64,000 nt of DNA, taken from positions 236,303 through 300,302 of the forward strand of contig JACEEZ010006413.1 of the NCBI GenBank assembly GCA_016584305.1, in the 5' to 3' direction. This document shows, piece after piece, positions 32,296 to 57,845 of the stretch. The stretch is from Chionoecetes opilio (lineage: Eukaryota; Arthropoda; Malacostraca; Decapoda; Majidae). The translations under genes were made by a program, and so were the position numbers. The notes under the pieces were generated by a model. The model was given only the letters and a program-made list of their open reading frames with translations. It had not been told where the DNA came from and ran no database searches. Within the stretch, counting starts at the first letter, position 1; every line of letters begins with the position of its first letter.

Positions 32296-32589
32296 AGAAG
32301 AACAAAAAGAAGAAGAGGAGGAGGAGGAGGAGGAGGAGGAGGAGGAGGAGGAAAGAAGAAGAAGATTGAACAGGTAAGAGGTGATTGGGAGGGTGATTGT
32401 AGTTAAGAGGAGGGGGAGGGGTGGGGAGGGGAAATATGGTGGGGAGGTGGGGTGTGGGGTGGCTGTTTTTTGTTGGGGATGTTGGAGGGAGTGTAGTGGG
32501 TCGGGGTGATGGTGGAGAGGGTGGTGTGGGATATTGGGGGAGGGAGGGGAAGGGGGATTTGAAGGTGAAGGAAAGTATGAGTGTGTCAT

Positions 32590-32683
<94 letters not shown>

Positions 32684-32752
32684 GCAAAGACGGAATTCTT
32701 TGATATCAGCTTAAAAGAGAGTGAGAGAGAAAAATGTGAGTGTGTGTGTGTG

Positions 32753-32806
<54 letters not shown>
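31917..32806. repeat. (GGA)n, (GT)n and (GA)n cluster
   Basis: GGA/GAA at 31917-31991, GT at 32048-32187, GGA at 32250-32353, GA at 32594-32681, GT at 32740-32806. Confidence 0.9.
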
Positions 32807-32807
<1 letters not shown>

Positions 32808-32999
32808 AGCCATGGTCCTTCTTAAATCCACAACGCGAAACACACAAACACACACCAAAAATATATATAATTGAAATAAACTAACCATCGCAAGAAAGAA
32901 AAAGAAAAGTTATCAAGGGTCTCGTGTTAGCATGCAGACGGGGCCTCGGGAAAGGTGTGTCGCCTTATCTGGTAACATTGCAACACCTGCCGCCAACTT

Positions 33000-33533
33000 C
33001 ACCCTCACTCCCTCCCTTCCTCCCTCCTTCCTTCTCTCCTTCCCTCTCTCCTTCCCTCCCTTCCTCCTTCTCTCTCTACTTCCTCCTTCTTTCCTTCCCT
33101 CCCTGCTTCCTCCTTCTTTCCTTCCCTCCCTGCCGCCAACTTCCTTCACCCTCCTTACCTCCCTTCCTTCCCTTCCTTCCTTCCTTCCGCTCCTCTTTCT
33201 CTCCCTCTCTCCTCCCTCCTTCCCTCCTTCCCTCCTTCCTTCTCTCCTTCCCTCTCTCCTTCACTCCCTTCCTCCTTCTCTCGTTCCCTCCCTTCACTCT
33301 CTACTTACTTCTCTCATTCCCTCCCTTCATCCTTCTCTCCTTCTCTCCCTTCCTCCTTCTCTCCCTTCCTCCTTCTTTCTTTCCCTCCCTTCCTCCTTCC
33401 CTTTCTCCTTCCCTTCCTCCTTCTCTCCTTTCTCCTTCTCTCCACTCCTCCTCTCTCTCCTTCTCTCCTTCCTCTTCCCTCCCTTCTCTCCTCTCTCCTT
33501 CCTCTCTCCAACGCAGCAGTGACCCTCTCCTCT

Positions 33534-33618
<85 letters not shown>
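33000..33618. repeat. polypyrimidine array and (CT)n
   Basis: CCTTCCTCC and TTCTCTCC units at 33000-33510, then CT at 33528-33618. Confidence 0.9.
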
Positions 33619-33622
<4 letters not shown>

Positions 33623-34026
33623 TTCTGTCCACTGTACGTGTTTTGTGTCCGTGTTCGTTTTCATGTCCGTTTTTGGGGAGTGAAATGTCCACTCGTATTG
33701 TAAAGCAAGCTGTTCACTCACTTATTTACGAATTTTAAATAGACGTTTCGGTTTTTTGTATCATTCCATCTTATAAGACAAATAGAATAGTATAGAAAAA
33801 ATAGTAAAACTTTAGAAAAAGCTTCACAAATGTATTTTCACAAGTTTAACATACAAATTATATCTGACAAAAGAGGAAGTTATTAGTTAAACACAAGAAA
33901 CTCCTCAAAAATATCTCGTTATCACCAGTTTAGCACACGAAATAACTTACTCATTTACTCACTCACTCAGACTCACTTACTCACTTACTCACTTACTTAC
34001 TTACTCACTCAGATCTTACTCACACA
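33619..34026. other. unassigned AT-rich sequence
   Basis: Ends in degenerate ACTC/TTACTC repeats at 33950-34015. No exon was recognised. Confidence 0.5.
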
Positions 34027-35030
34027 ATCTATAACTTATTAAAACCACTGCCACCACCACTATAACTTATTAAAACTACTACCACCACCACTATAACTTA
34101 TTAAAACCTCTGCCACCACCACTACAACTTATTAAAACCACTGCCACCACCACTATAACTTATTAAAACCACTACCACCACCACTACAACTTATTAAAAC
34201 CACTGCCACCACCACTATAACTTATTAAAACCACTGCCACCACCACTACAACTTATTAAAACCACTGCCACCACCACTATAACTTATTAAAACCACTGCC
34301 ACCACCACTATAACTTATTAAAACCACTGCCACCACCACTACAACTTATTAAAACCACTGCCACCACCACTATAACTTATTAAAACCACTGCCACCACCA
34401 CTATAACTTATTAAAACCACTGCCACCACCACTATAACTTATTAAAACCACTGCCACCACCACTACAACTTATTAAAACCACTGCCACCACCGCTACAAC
34501 TTATTAAAACCACTGCCACCACCACTACAACTTATTAAAACCACTGCCACCACCACTATAACGTATTAAAACCACTGCCACCACCACTACAACTTATTAA
34601 AACCACTGCCACCACCACTACAACTTATTAAAACCACTGCCACCACCACTACAACTTATTAAAACTACTACCACCACCACTACAACTTATTAAAACCACT
34701 GCCACCACCACTATAACTTATTAAAACCACTGCCACCACCACTATAACTTATTAAAACCACTGCCACCACCACTATAACTTATTAAAACTACTACCACCA
34801 CCACTATAACTTATTAAAACCACTGCCACCACCACTATAACTTATTAAAACCACTGCCACCACCACTACAACTTATTAAAACCTCTGCCACCACCACTAC
34901 AACTTATTAAAACCACTGCCACCACCACTATAACTTATTAAAACCACTGCCACCACCACTATAACTTATTAAAACCACTGCCACCACCACTATAACTTAT
35001 TAAAACAACTGCCACCACCACTACAACACA
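34027..35030. repeat. 31-bp minisatellite, about 32 units
   Basis: The unit combines TAACTTATTAAAACCACTGC with a CACCACCACTA tail. Variation is nearly restricted to TATAAC/TACAAC and CTGCC/CTACC, which points to recent homogenisation. Confidence 0.95.
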
Positions 35031-35282
35031 TCTAACACGAGCCACACACCGTAACACTGCAGTCACAATCACTATAACGAAACAATTGCCCCGATCTAAA
35101 AAAAAAAACACACTCGGTGAAACACAAAATAAAAATCGCTATGCACTGAAACCACGAGAAGGGAAAACAAAAACAACATAAAAACTGTAACAAAACACGA
35201 TATTTTGTTTTGTTTTGGGTTTTTAAATGATATTGACGAGTTAGCAGGAGTAGAAAATCCATTTGTATCGGAGAAGCAGAGG

Positions 35283-35690
35283 AGTAGGAAGCTAGAAGGT
35301 GCAGTAGGAGGCCAGGAGGAGCAGTAGGAGGCCAGGGGGAAGAGAAGGCCAGGAAGAACTAGGAGGCCAGGAGTAGCAGGAGGAGTAGGAGGAGCAGGAG
35401 GAGGCCAGGAGGAGCAGTAGGAGGCCAGGAGGAGGCCAGGAGGAGCAGGAGGAGCAGGAGGAGCAGGAGGAGGCCAGGAGGAGGCCAAGAGGAGCAGGAG
35501 GAGCCAGGAGGAGGCCAGGAGGAACAAGAGGAAGCCAGGAGGAGCAGTAGGCAGTAGGAACAGAAGCAGGCCAGGAGGAGCTGTAGGAGACCAGGAGGAG
35601 GAAGCAGGAAGAGCAGGAGGAAACAGGAGGAGCAGGAGAAGGAAGCAGGAGGCAGCAGGAGCCGGAGGAAGAGCGGAGAGGTATAACACA
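35283..35690. repeat. GGAGGAGCAGGAGGCCA minisatellite
   Basis: Irregular purine-rich units with GGCCAGGAGGAGCAG. The reverse-strand Leu/Pro/Ser-rich frame is a repeat artefact. Confidence 0.85.
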
Positions 35691-36001
35691 GACGACCTCA
35701 ACAGCGGCAAGGACACTAAACGGCGGCGGCGACCCAACGATCAATCTTGCGTGTATTAGGATGCTCTCTGCAGGATGCGCACGCGAACCTCTCCTGCCCC
35801 CCCCCACCCCCCGTGACGTCATATCGCCCTTATCAGTGACGTCATTGTATGGTGGTGACGGTGGTGATGTCACTACTTGTGTGATTTTTAGGGTTTGTTT
35901 TACTGTTGTCTGGTGATTTTTTTTTTTTTTTTTGCGCACAAGGGAAGGTGAGAAATAAATCACTGCTGCCATGTTGAAGGTTAGGTTGTTTTTTGTGGCT
36001 A

Positions 36002-36079
<78 letters not shown>

Positions 36080-36106
36080 TACACACACACACACACACGC
36101 ACGCAT

Positions 36107-36152
<46 letters not shown>

Positions 36153-36160
36153 ACACACAT
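36002..36160. repeat. (CA)n microsatellite
   Basis: CA tract with CATA and CGCA variants. Confidence 0.95.
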
Positions 36161-36590
36161 GACCTTCGCATTCCTTTCATCTCATTCATTCTTCATCTTC
36201 GCTGTTTGCTTCTTCCTTCTCATACATTTCTTTACATCTACATTTTTATTGTTAACCAAAAACTAAACGAGGAAGAACAATAACCGAACTATTTTACCAC
36301 CAAAAAAAAAACATGCAACAAAAAGATTAAGAAATTTTCGAAAACACCTGCTGAAAATCAATTGGGTTTTATTTTTTTATTTTTTTTTACGATTTATCAA
36401 CAAAAGCAAAAATCATAAAGTCAAAAATAGTCAAAAATCATGAAGGAAAAAAAACGGAAAACTTGGTGGAAAGGAACAAGAAGTAGAGTTTCTTTTTTTT
36501 TTCTTTTCTTTTTTTTAAATTGTAATAGATGTAAATAAAGAAGAAAAAAAAGTAGAGGAACCTTAGATGGGGGAGGTGGGAGACTATATG
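36161..36590. other. unassigned AT-rich sequence
   Basis: Several A and T runs. No exon was recognised. Confidence 0.5.
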
Positions 36591-37600
36591 AAGAGACAGT
36601 GTGTGTGAGGCAGTTTAAGGCAGGTGGGAGTGAGGTGGTTGTTAGTAGGGAGAAGAGAGGGAGTAGAGATAAGGGAAGGAAGGGAGGCAGGTGGGAGAGT
36701 GAAGGAAGCCATGTAGGGAAGGAAGGCTATAGGGAAAGGGACAGGAAAGGACAGGCAGGTGAAGGAAGGAGGGAAGGAAGGAAGGTATGTATGGGTAGTA
36801 ATAGATGCAGGGCAGGTGGGTATTGGAGGAAGGAAGGAGGGAGGAAGGAAGGAAGGAAGGTATTATGGGTAGTAATAGATGCAGGGCAGGTGGGTATAGG
36901 AGGAAGGAAGGAAGGAGGAAGGAAGGAAGGAAGGAAGGAAGGTATGTGTGGGTAGTAATAGATGCAGGGCATGTGGGTATTGAAGGAAGGAAGGAAGGGA
37001 AGGAGAGGTGAAGGAGGGAATAGGAGATGAAAAAGGGAAGAGAGGAAGATATATAGAGAGTGGTGAGAAGGTAGGAAAGAGATGAGGTAGAACAATGAGG
37101 GCGAAGGGAGGAGGAGGGGTTTAAGCGAAAAAGCAAGACAAGGAAGGAGGTGAGATATGGATTAGGAAAGGAAAATGGGAAGAGAAGAAGATATTGAATG
37201 TGGTAAGTATGTAGGAAAAGAGATGAAGTTAGAAATAATGAAGGATATAGAGGAGTTTAAGCGAAAAAGGAAGACAAGGAAGGAGGTGAGATATGGGTGA
37301 ACGAGAGGGGAAGGAGGGGTTGGGGGAGAGGGGAGGGGGGGTAAGGGGAGAGTTAAGGGGGGGAAAGGGGAGAGTTAAGGGGGGGAAAGGGGAGTGGGAA
37401 GGGGTAAGTAAAGAGGGTCCAGAAATAGGTGTGTCTATGGCGCTATGTCTATGTCTATTATGGAGGGGGAAGGAGGGGGAAAGGGTAGAGGGAAGGGGGG
37501 GAAAGGGGAGAGTTAAGGGGGGAAAGGGGAGAGTTAAGGGGGGGAAAGGGGAGAGGGAAGGGGTAAAGTAAAGAGGGTCCAGAAATAGGTGTCTATAGTT
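36591..37600. repeat. purine-rich compound minisatellites
   Basis: Three units of about 80 bp carry GGTAGTAATAGATGCAGGGC (36794, 36869, 36951) and GGAA runs. A second duplication of about 160 bp has GAGGGTCCAGAAATAGGTGT at 37412 and 37573. Confidence 0.85.
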
Positions 37601-37882
37601 TTTGTGCCTTACTTGTAGCCATAGGTATGTATCCCTTTGTTCTGAAGTCACGCAAGGCCAAGTATCCATTGTGCATGACAAGGTAAGCTCGCACACCCAG
37701 GTACTCTCCTAAGGGCCCCTCACCTGCCCCCCAAGGCCCCTCAGCCCACTGTGTCCTGGTGCAGATAGCGGGGAAGAAATGTGTGGGTTGCAGAGATGAA
37801 TGCTGATGATGTCAATGAATGATCAAGGAGGATATGTAAAGGAGAGATTGTAGATAAAAAAAGGATTAAGTCACTTTTTTTT

Positions 37883-38045
<163 letters not shown>

Positions 38046-38345
38046 CTCTGTATGTGTGTGTGTGTGTGTATGTCATTATCGCCTTTAATGGTGTATCCTT
38101 GTTATTCTTTCTAATATATATTCATAACCTGAAAACAACATTATGATATCAGGATGAAAATAATGTGTATGATAAGTAATAATAGATGTCCTTGCTATGT
38201 TCTCTTGGCCTCACTTTGGATCACCTGCACTTAGGATCATATTTCCGATCCATAAGTCACTATATAGTTCTTCTCCAGGAAAGATAACTAGTATTCCCTT
38301 TACCCTTACTTTTTATTCAATGAAGATTTCCAACGTATCTTTTAA

Positions 38346-38563
38346 TTAACCCTTTAATTAACGCCCAGATCTTTCCTTAGCTGTAAAAAAAAAACCTGTT
38401 GTTAGCCATAAAATTAAGAAAAGTGACTGAATATACCAAGTTAGTTAGTCGACAAGGATACTAAACAGGTCATATCTATAAAACTATTGCTTATATTCAC
38501 TAAAAATTGTCTAATGGTACCCAAATTACAATGGAAATTACGTTCTGGGTCTCAAGGGGTTAA
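38346..38563 (-). mobile_element. piggyBac-like MITE, copy B (inverted)
   Basis: This 218-bp copy is in opposite orientation to copy A and bounded by TTAA at 38346-38349 and 38560-38563. On its own strand the left end reads TTAACCCCTTGAGACCCAG. It ends 83 bp before the acceptor of the KLF exon at 38647. Confidence 0.75.
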
Positions 38564-38646
38564 TTAATACATATTCTATTTTATTATTATTCTATTTTAT
38601 CTATTTATTTAACTTTAACTAACATTTTGTTTCTCTTGTTCTGCAG

Positions 38647-50351
<11,705 letters not shown>

Positions 50352-51330
50352 GGGCGCGGCGCCGCGGGCTGGTAATCTCCCTTTCCGCGGGTGCTGTGCT
50401 AGGGCCGCTGGGTCCTGACCTCCCGCTTGGAGGTGCTGCGGAACGGAGTGCTCGTGCCAAGGGCGCCTCCATGACGCGTGCACCGCTGCTCCCCGGGCAT
50501 GAGCGCCGAAGGTGGAGGCCGCAGCTGGAGTCTGGCCTGGCGTGGCCCGGTGCCGGCGTGGCCCCGGACACCTGGCTGGCTGGCCTCAGTGACGGTCTGA
50601 CGGACGCTCCGGTGCCGTGGGATCCCTGTACAGTTTGTGTCGACTTAAAGCTAACTACAAACCTTCGCCTCGGTGTACGAACAGTAACTCTGTGTTATCA
50701 CTAGTGATAGTGTGTGATAGTAAGGGAAACGCACTTTTAAGAAGCAATTGTTCCAACCAAGGAGGAAAATGCACAATGGTCACTTAAAAAAGGAAAATAT
50801 AAATCCAGGGTTGCGTTGCTAATCTCCAGCACGTCGCGAGTGCTTCATGCAGACAATATACCGACATTATACATTGAACCGCTGTCTTCCAGATGCCTTG
50901 TGACTTACCATAGAATGTATTTTCACTTCAGAACAAGCATGCGCTCCAGAGACATTCGTCATGATTGGATTTTATACAATAAGCTGGTTACATTAGCCTC
51001 AGTATTTGGCAACTTTTCACAAAGGTGGGGTTATTTAAATCTTTTACGCTTGGAGAGAAAATTTCAGCAGTGATACTATTTCTAAGCACAAATAGATAAA
51101 CAGTGCATGTAGTAGTCTTCCAACTTCCTTGTGATGGAAACAGTGTTAACTTACGAGATCTTCCATTACTGAGCTGACGCCCAAGCTAGCCTCGGTAGGG
51201 GCACCCACCCCCGCACACACCCTCAGGAAGCCCCCCCCCCCACCTCACGCCCCCGCCAGGCACAGGGCCTCGCGGGGGCTGTGACGTAATTGACTGTAGT
51301 TTATTTATTGCCCTTGATTCCTTTGAGTTG
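50352..51330 (+). other. probable KLF 3' UTR, first part
   Basis: This non-repetitive sequence directly follows the stop codon, GC-rich to about 50630 and AT-richer after that. No canonical AATAAA was seen between 50352 and 51180, so the transcript either uses a variant signal or runs on. No other gene was seen here. Confidence 0.5.
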
Positions 51331-51334
51331 TACA

Positions 51335-51612
51335 ACCCCCCCCCCCCAGCCTCGCCGTGCGCCACCCCCCCCCAGCCTCGCCGTGTTCCCCCCACCCCAA
51401 GCCTCTCCGTGCCCCCCCCCCCCCCCAAGCCTCGCCGTGCCCCCCCACCCCCCCAAGCCTCGCCGTGCCCCCTCACCCCCCCAAGCCTCGCCGTGTCCCC
51501 TCACCCCCCCAAGCCTCGCCGTGTTCCCCCCCCCTAAGCCTCGTCGTGTCCCCCCCCCTAAAGCCTCGCTAGTGCCCCCCCCCCACACCCCCCCAAGCCT
51601 CGCCGTGTGCCG
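51335..51612. repeat. C-rich minisatellite, 24-28 bp
   Basis: Units of CAAGCCTCGCCGTGTCCCCC with C runs of variable length, downstream of the KLF stop. Confidence 0.9.
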
Positions 51613-52056
51613 CGTTGGGTGCCCCTGACGAGTCACTGTAGGGACCACGGGACTACAGGGCCTCAGTGTGAAGCCTTTGCTCGATTATTATGTAGGATAC
51701 GCAGTCTCCAAGATGTATTTAGAATCAAAAGAACTGTGATTTCTCTCACTGTACTTATTTCTGCGATTCTTTTTTTGTTGATGTTGAATTTTTTTTTTTT
51801 TTTTCCACTGACTGGTTCAGATACGTTTTTTAGATCGTCTGAAGCGCACCCAGTAGGGGATCTAACATAAGTATAGTACAAACTGCTAGCCGGAGAGCTT
51901 CTACTTTTGTTGTTATATTTGTTATAATTTTTATACACTTTTTTTCCCCTTTACTTTTCTTGTGTGCGACATCAGCTCTGTGGGGTTTGTGCTGCCATCT
52001 GGCGACCTGCAGGCGAGCTCTGGGACACCCGTGTTATGAAAGATTGGCAGGGCGAT
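51613..52056. other. unassigned unique sequence
   Basis: Contains a T run at about 51789-51805. No exon was recognised. Confidence 0.5.
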
Positions 52057-53068
52057 GTTCTCTTCTCTCCTCCCTTCATCTCATCTCTCCTTCCTCCCTT
52101 CATCTCATCTCTCCTTCCTCCCTTCATCTTATCTCTCCTTCCTCCCTTCATCTCATCTCTCCTCCCTTCATCTCATCTCTCCTCCCTTCATCTCATCTCT
52201 CCTTCCTCCCTTCATCTTATCTCTCCTTCCTCCCTTCATCTCATCTCTCCTCCCTTCATCTCATCTCTCCTCCCTTCATCTCATCTCTCCTTCCTCCCTT
52301 CGTCTTATCTCTCCTTCCTCCCTTCATCTCATCTCTCCTCCCTTCATCTCATCACTCCTCCCTTCATCTCATCTCTCCTTCCTCCCTTCATCTCATCCTC
52401 TCTCCTCCCTTCATCTCATCTCTCCTTCCTCCCTTCATCTCATCTCTCCTTCCTCCCTTCATCTCATCTCTCATCTCTCCTTCCTCCCATCTCTCCTCCC
52501 TTCATCTCATCTCTCCTCCCTTCATCTCATCTCTCCTCCCTTCATGTCATCTCTCCTCCCTTCATCTCATCTCTCCTCCCTTCATCTTATCTCTCCTTCC
52601 TCCCTTCATCTCATCTCTCCTTCCTCCCTTCATCTCATCTCTCATCTCTCCTTCCTCCCATCTCTCCTCCCTTCATCTCATCTCTCCTCCCTTCATCTCA
52701 TCTCTCCTCCCTTCATCTTATCTCTCCTTCCTCCTTCATCTCATCTCTCCTTCCTCCCTTCATCTCATCTCTCATCTCTCCTTCCTCCCATCTCTCCTCC
52801 CTTCATCTCATCTCTCCTCCCTTCATCTCATCTCTCCTCCCTTCATCTCATCTCTCCTCCCTTCATCTCACCTCTCCTCCCTTCATCTCATCTCTTCCTC
52901 CCTTCATCTCATCTCTCCTTCCTCCCTTCATCTCATCTCTCATCTCTCCTTCCTCCCTTCATCTCATCTCTCATCTCTCCTTCCTCCCTTCATCTCATCT
53001 CTTCCTCCCTTCATCTCATCTCTCCTCCCTTCATCTCTCCTTCCTCCCTTCATCTCATCTCATTCTAT
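52057..53068. repeat. pyrimidine minisatellite, 20-24 bp units
   Basis: Units of CTCCCTTCATCTCATCTCTC, with TTCCTCC variants and a recurring TCATCTCTCATCTCTCC block. All three forward frames stay open for over 370 codons only because the array lacks TAA/TAG/TGA. Confidence 0.95.
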
Positions 53069-53210
53069 TTTTTTTCTACCTCTTTAAAGTTTGTATTTGA
53101 AAATATCCTTTGTTCTTACCTGCCTAATTTGCTTCATAACACCTGCGTCCCACAAGCCACTGTTTTTTTGTCGCCATTCGTAGTATTTAAGGTGGAAAGA
53201 GAGAGATAGA

Positions 53211-53216
53211 AATAAA
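53211..53216 (+). promoter_or_regulatory. possible polyadenylation signal AATAAA
   Basis: This is the first AATAAA I see downstream of the KLF stop. A GT-rich stretch (ttggtgtttgtaatatgt) follows within about 10 bp. If used, the 3' UTR would be about 2.9 kb and include the C-rich repeat and the pyrimidine minisatellite. Weak evidence. Confidence 0.2.
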
Positions 53217-53539
53217 TATATTGGTGTTTGTAATATGTAAAGCGAAGATAAACTAGAGATGGATAGGAGTTAGTTTGGCAGGGGGAACTCAAGAGGGTTT
53301 TTTTAAGCGTAAACACAAACAAACAAACAAGCTGGATAGAAGGACGAGTGAGTTCCGAATTTTGCTTGAGCTTTAAAATACGTGTTGTGATGTACGGTTG
53401 AAGTTAATCCGTGTTGTGTTTCATCTTTTTGTTTTAACCTAATCCATTTTTTTGTCAATCATCATTCAATCATTACCATTTTTTATTATTTACATCTGTG
53501 TCCATTGAGCCACACGCGTCTGTCTTCTTTCAGATCCAC

Positions 53540-53985
53540 AAAGTTTTTAGAGGAATGAAGAAATATAAATGTAACAAAAGTTTTCAGAGGAATGAAGAAA
53601 AATTTATGTAACAAAAGTTTTTAGAGGGTGAAGAAAACTGAATGTAACAAAAGTTTTTAGAGGAATGAAGAAAACTGAATAGAACAAGTTTTTTTTAGAG
53701 AAATGAAGAAAAGTAAATGTAACAAAAGTTTTTAGAGGAATGAAGAAAACTGAATGTAACAAAAGTTTTCAGAGGAATGAAGAAAAATTTATGTATCAAA
53801 AGTTTTTAGAGAAATGAAGAAAACTGAATGTAACAAGTTTTTAGAGGAATTAAGAAAAATTTATGTAACAAAAGTTTTTAGAGGATGAAGAAAAATTTAT
53901 GTATCAAAAGTTTTTTAGTAGAATGAAGAAAAGTGAATAACAAGTTTTTAGGAATGAAGAATAATTTATGTAACAAAAATATTAA
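53540..53985. repeat. about 37-bp AT-rich minisatellite
   Basis: Around 12 units of TAACAAAAGTTTTTAGAGGA plus ATGAAGAAAACTGAATG with small deletions. Confidence 0.9.
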
Positions 53986-54107
53986 TTAGAGAAAGGAAGA
54001 TGATTAATGACAATGCATGTTATGAATGAGCTTATTGTAAACACGTCTTTTTAGCAATTAGTCCAAAATTTTTACTAGGGAGGAAATCCGTTTATACCTC
54101 AAAGGCC

Positions 54108-54440
54108 ATACATAGGAGGGGGGGAAGTTCAGGGCTAATTTAGGGACCTTTTTAGGGTGTTTTACGTTATAGGAGGGGGGAAGGGGCTAATTTAGGGAAC
54201 TTTTTAGGGTGTTTTACGTTATAGGAGAGGAGGAAGGGGGTTCAGGGCTAATTTGTGGACTTTTTTTAGGGTGTTTTACGTTATAGAAGGGGAAGGGGCT
54301 AATTTAGGGGTCATTTTTAGGGTGTTTTACGTTATAGGAGGGGTGGGAGGGGCCAATTTAGGGACCTTTTTTAGGGTTCTTACATTATAGGAGAAGGGGA
54401 AGGGGCTAATTTAGGGATCTTTTTTAGGGTGTTTTATGGG
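54108..54440. repeat. about 52-bp minisatellite
   Basis: Six units with TTTAGGGTGTTTTACGTTAT and GGGGCTAATTTAGGGA. Confidence 0.9.
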
Positions 54441-54860
54441 ACATCCAAATGTAGAATGGAATCCAAATGCAAAAATAAAAAAAAGGGTGGGGGGTGATAA
54501 TTAGTATATTTCTTATTTTAATACCGTGTATGTATGTTTTGATGATTCCTTTGGGTAGGGATTAGGGCTTTAGAACACAACTATTCCGGTTCCTATGGTA
54601 GCTGGCGTGTGGTCGACTCTTGAGGTGTGTGGTGGAGTGTGTTCAGTCAGGTCATTACAGAGACGAGTGTGTTGATGATTTGTGAAGCAATAGCACTGTT
54701 ATAAAAGGAGTTTGTAAGCCTTTATACTTGTGTCATAAGAGGATGTTTTTCTTTGGGTTTCAACTACATAGTTCCTCATTTTTTCTTTCTTTTTGATACT
54801 ATGAAGCGTTTTGTGTAGATTTCAACAGGATTTTTTTACTACTGTGTCTGTGTCTGTCTG
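54441..54860. other. unassigned unique sequence
   Basis: No exon or repeat was recognised. Confidence 0.5.
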
Positions 54861-55159
<299 letters not shown>

Positions 55160-55607
55160 GATAAACACTCCAGCCACAAGCGGGTCCCAAGGTCGAGTGT
55201 GAGGCAGCGCGTCCTCTCCCTCCCACCGCCACAGTCACACTAACACACAAAGAATAAAGCAAGGGGGTTAAACACATGATTTTGGGGTGAACAAAAAGAC
55301 GGAATTGAGGATGGAGAATTAGGTCTTCCCTTCGTGGTATCGATAGATGCTTCGTGCCATATTTGTAAGTGGTTTTTTTTATGTACATAATTTCCTGGTA
55401 ACTACTTTTTTTTAATTGATGTTGAAAATTGTGAATCGGCGTTGTGTATTTTTTTGTTTTTGGCGTATTTTGATTTAGAAAAAAAAACAGGAAAATTGTG
55501 TATTTTTGTAGACACTCAATTTTTTTTATGAAAAGAGTGTAAAGGTAAAATTATAAAGATGTTTCTAAAATTGTCTAATTGATTGTAATAGTAATGTAAG
55601 CATGTGT

Positions 55608-56006
<399 letters not shown>

Positions 56007-56010
<4 letters not shown>

Positions 56011-56534
56011 AGCAAGCAAACACAAACAAACAAATAGAGGGTTCCCCGCTTGTCTCTTGCGATGACAATTACAGTTTTTAGCGTTTTTTTTATGCTAAGT
56101 GATCATTTATTTCTGAGATAAAACATTCCCATCATATTCCTGGACGTGTTTCGTTATATCATTCGCTATGGGCATTCCTTACTTACCATTCCAGTCTAGA
56201 AACATCGTATTTTTTACGTTAAGTTTGAATAAATAACATTATTATTGTAGAGACGAGGAAAAAAACAAATGAAAGTTATTTTAATCCCGTCATTTCAGAA
56301 ATAGATGTTATGGAATCCTTTACATTATATTGAATGCAGGTGTAATGCACTTCCTCGCTAGGGGGAACTGTACAGTGTTGTAAATAATGTTGTAAATACT
56401 GTGGAAACATTTCGTAGTCTTGTAAATAAAGTGTATTGTTGACGTCCTTCCAAAGTTGTATTTCCCTCCCCAACTCCTTCATTCTTTTTATCCCTCTCTC
56501 AGGATAGTCAGTTTTTCTTGATACTTATTTGCTG

Positions 56535-56571
<37 letters not shown>

Positions 56572-57080
56572 AGGAAAGAATATAATATGGAGATCCAGGA
56601 AACAAGAGAGCGAGTGAGAGAAAGAATAAGATAAGAGAAAGCTTGAAAGGTTGGAAGAGAAGCGAAAGAGGGAAGCAGAGAACCCTGATAAACGAGGTGA
56701 GAGAGAGTTCTGGTAACTGTGGCTATTAGAAGTAATGCGCATGCGTCACTCAAAGGATGGATAGTCTGACGTACCATTTGCCTATCGACTGCCGAGGAAG
56801 GTAGAGCAGTGCTGGGCTGTCGGGATCTTGTTATCGGTAAGTACTCAGCTATCTATGTTCCTAGTCCATATATGTGTTTTTTAATGTCTAAAGGAAGTAA
56901 AGTGCTATTAAGAGTCGCTGTATGGAGAGAAAAGTTGAGGATGAAATGATATGTTTTAGTAGGCATTTCTGTCCCATTCTGCTTTCCTGGTTTTTTTCCT
57001 TTTTTCCTGCTTTCTAGGGTGTCCGCTTGAACCTGTGCAGTGTTTGGAGATCGTGCGGTACTTCTCAGGTGATTACTGCT
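56007..57080. other. unassigned mostly unique sequence
   Basis: Short GA tract at 56538-56570. No exon was recognised. Confidence 0.5.
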
Positions 57081-57084
57081 GGCG

Positions 57085-57845
57085 GTGTGGTAAGTGTGGC
57101 AAACTGCTGGACGTGTGGTAAGTGTGGCAAAGTTATGGTTGTGTGGGAAGTGTGGCAAAGTTATGGTTGTGTGGTAAGTGTGGCACAGTTATGGTTGTGT
57201 GGGAAGTGTGGCAAAGTTATGGTTGTGTGGGAAGTGTGGCACAGTTATGGTTGTGTGGTAAGTGTGGCACAGTTATGGTTGTGTGGGAAGTGTGGCAAAG
57301 TTATGGTTGTGTGGCAAAGTTATGGTTGTGTGGGAAGTGTGGCAAAGTTATGGTTGTGTGGTAAGTGTGGCAAAGTTATGGTTGTGTGGGAAGTGTAGCA
57401 AAGTTATGGTTGTGTGGGAAGTGTAGCAAAGTTATGGTTGTGTGGTAAGTGTGGCAAAGTTATGGTTGTGTGGTAAGTGTAGCAAAGTTATGGTTGTGTG
57501 GGAAGTGTGGCAAAGTTATGGTTGTGTGGTAAGTGTGGCAAAGTTATGGTTGTGTGGGAAGTGTGGCAAAGTTATGGTTGTGTGGTAAGTGTAGCAAAGT
57601 TATGGTTGTGTGGTAAGTGTGGCAAAGTTATGGTTGTGTGGGAAGTGTAGCAAAGTTATGGTTGTGTGGGAAGTGTAGCAAAGTTATGGTTGTGTGGTAA
57701 GTGTGGCAAAGTTATGGTTGTGTGGTAAGTGTGGCAAAGTTATGGTTGTGTTGTGTGGTGTGGCAAAGTTATGGTTGTGTGGTAAGTGTGGCAAAGTTAT
57801 GGTTGTGTGGTAAGTGTGGCAAAGTTATGGTTGTGTTGTGTGGTG
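57085..57845. repeat. 28-bp minisatellite, about 27 units
   Basis: Units of GTGGCAAAGTTATGGTTGTG plus TGGGAAGT or TGGTAAGT. The TGGTAAGT form matches a splice-donor consensus. Confidence 0.95.

Noticed and set aside
51960..53209. Three overlapping open frames of 375-384 codons
   Set aside because: A Ser/Leu/Pro-only product from a pyrimidine minisatellite, open in all three frames because the repeat lacks stops.
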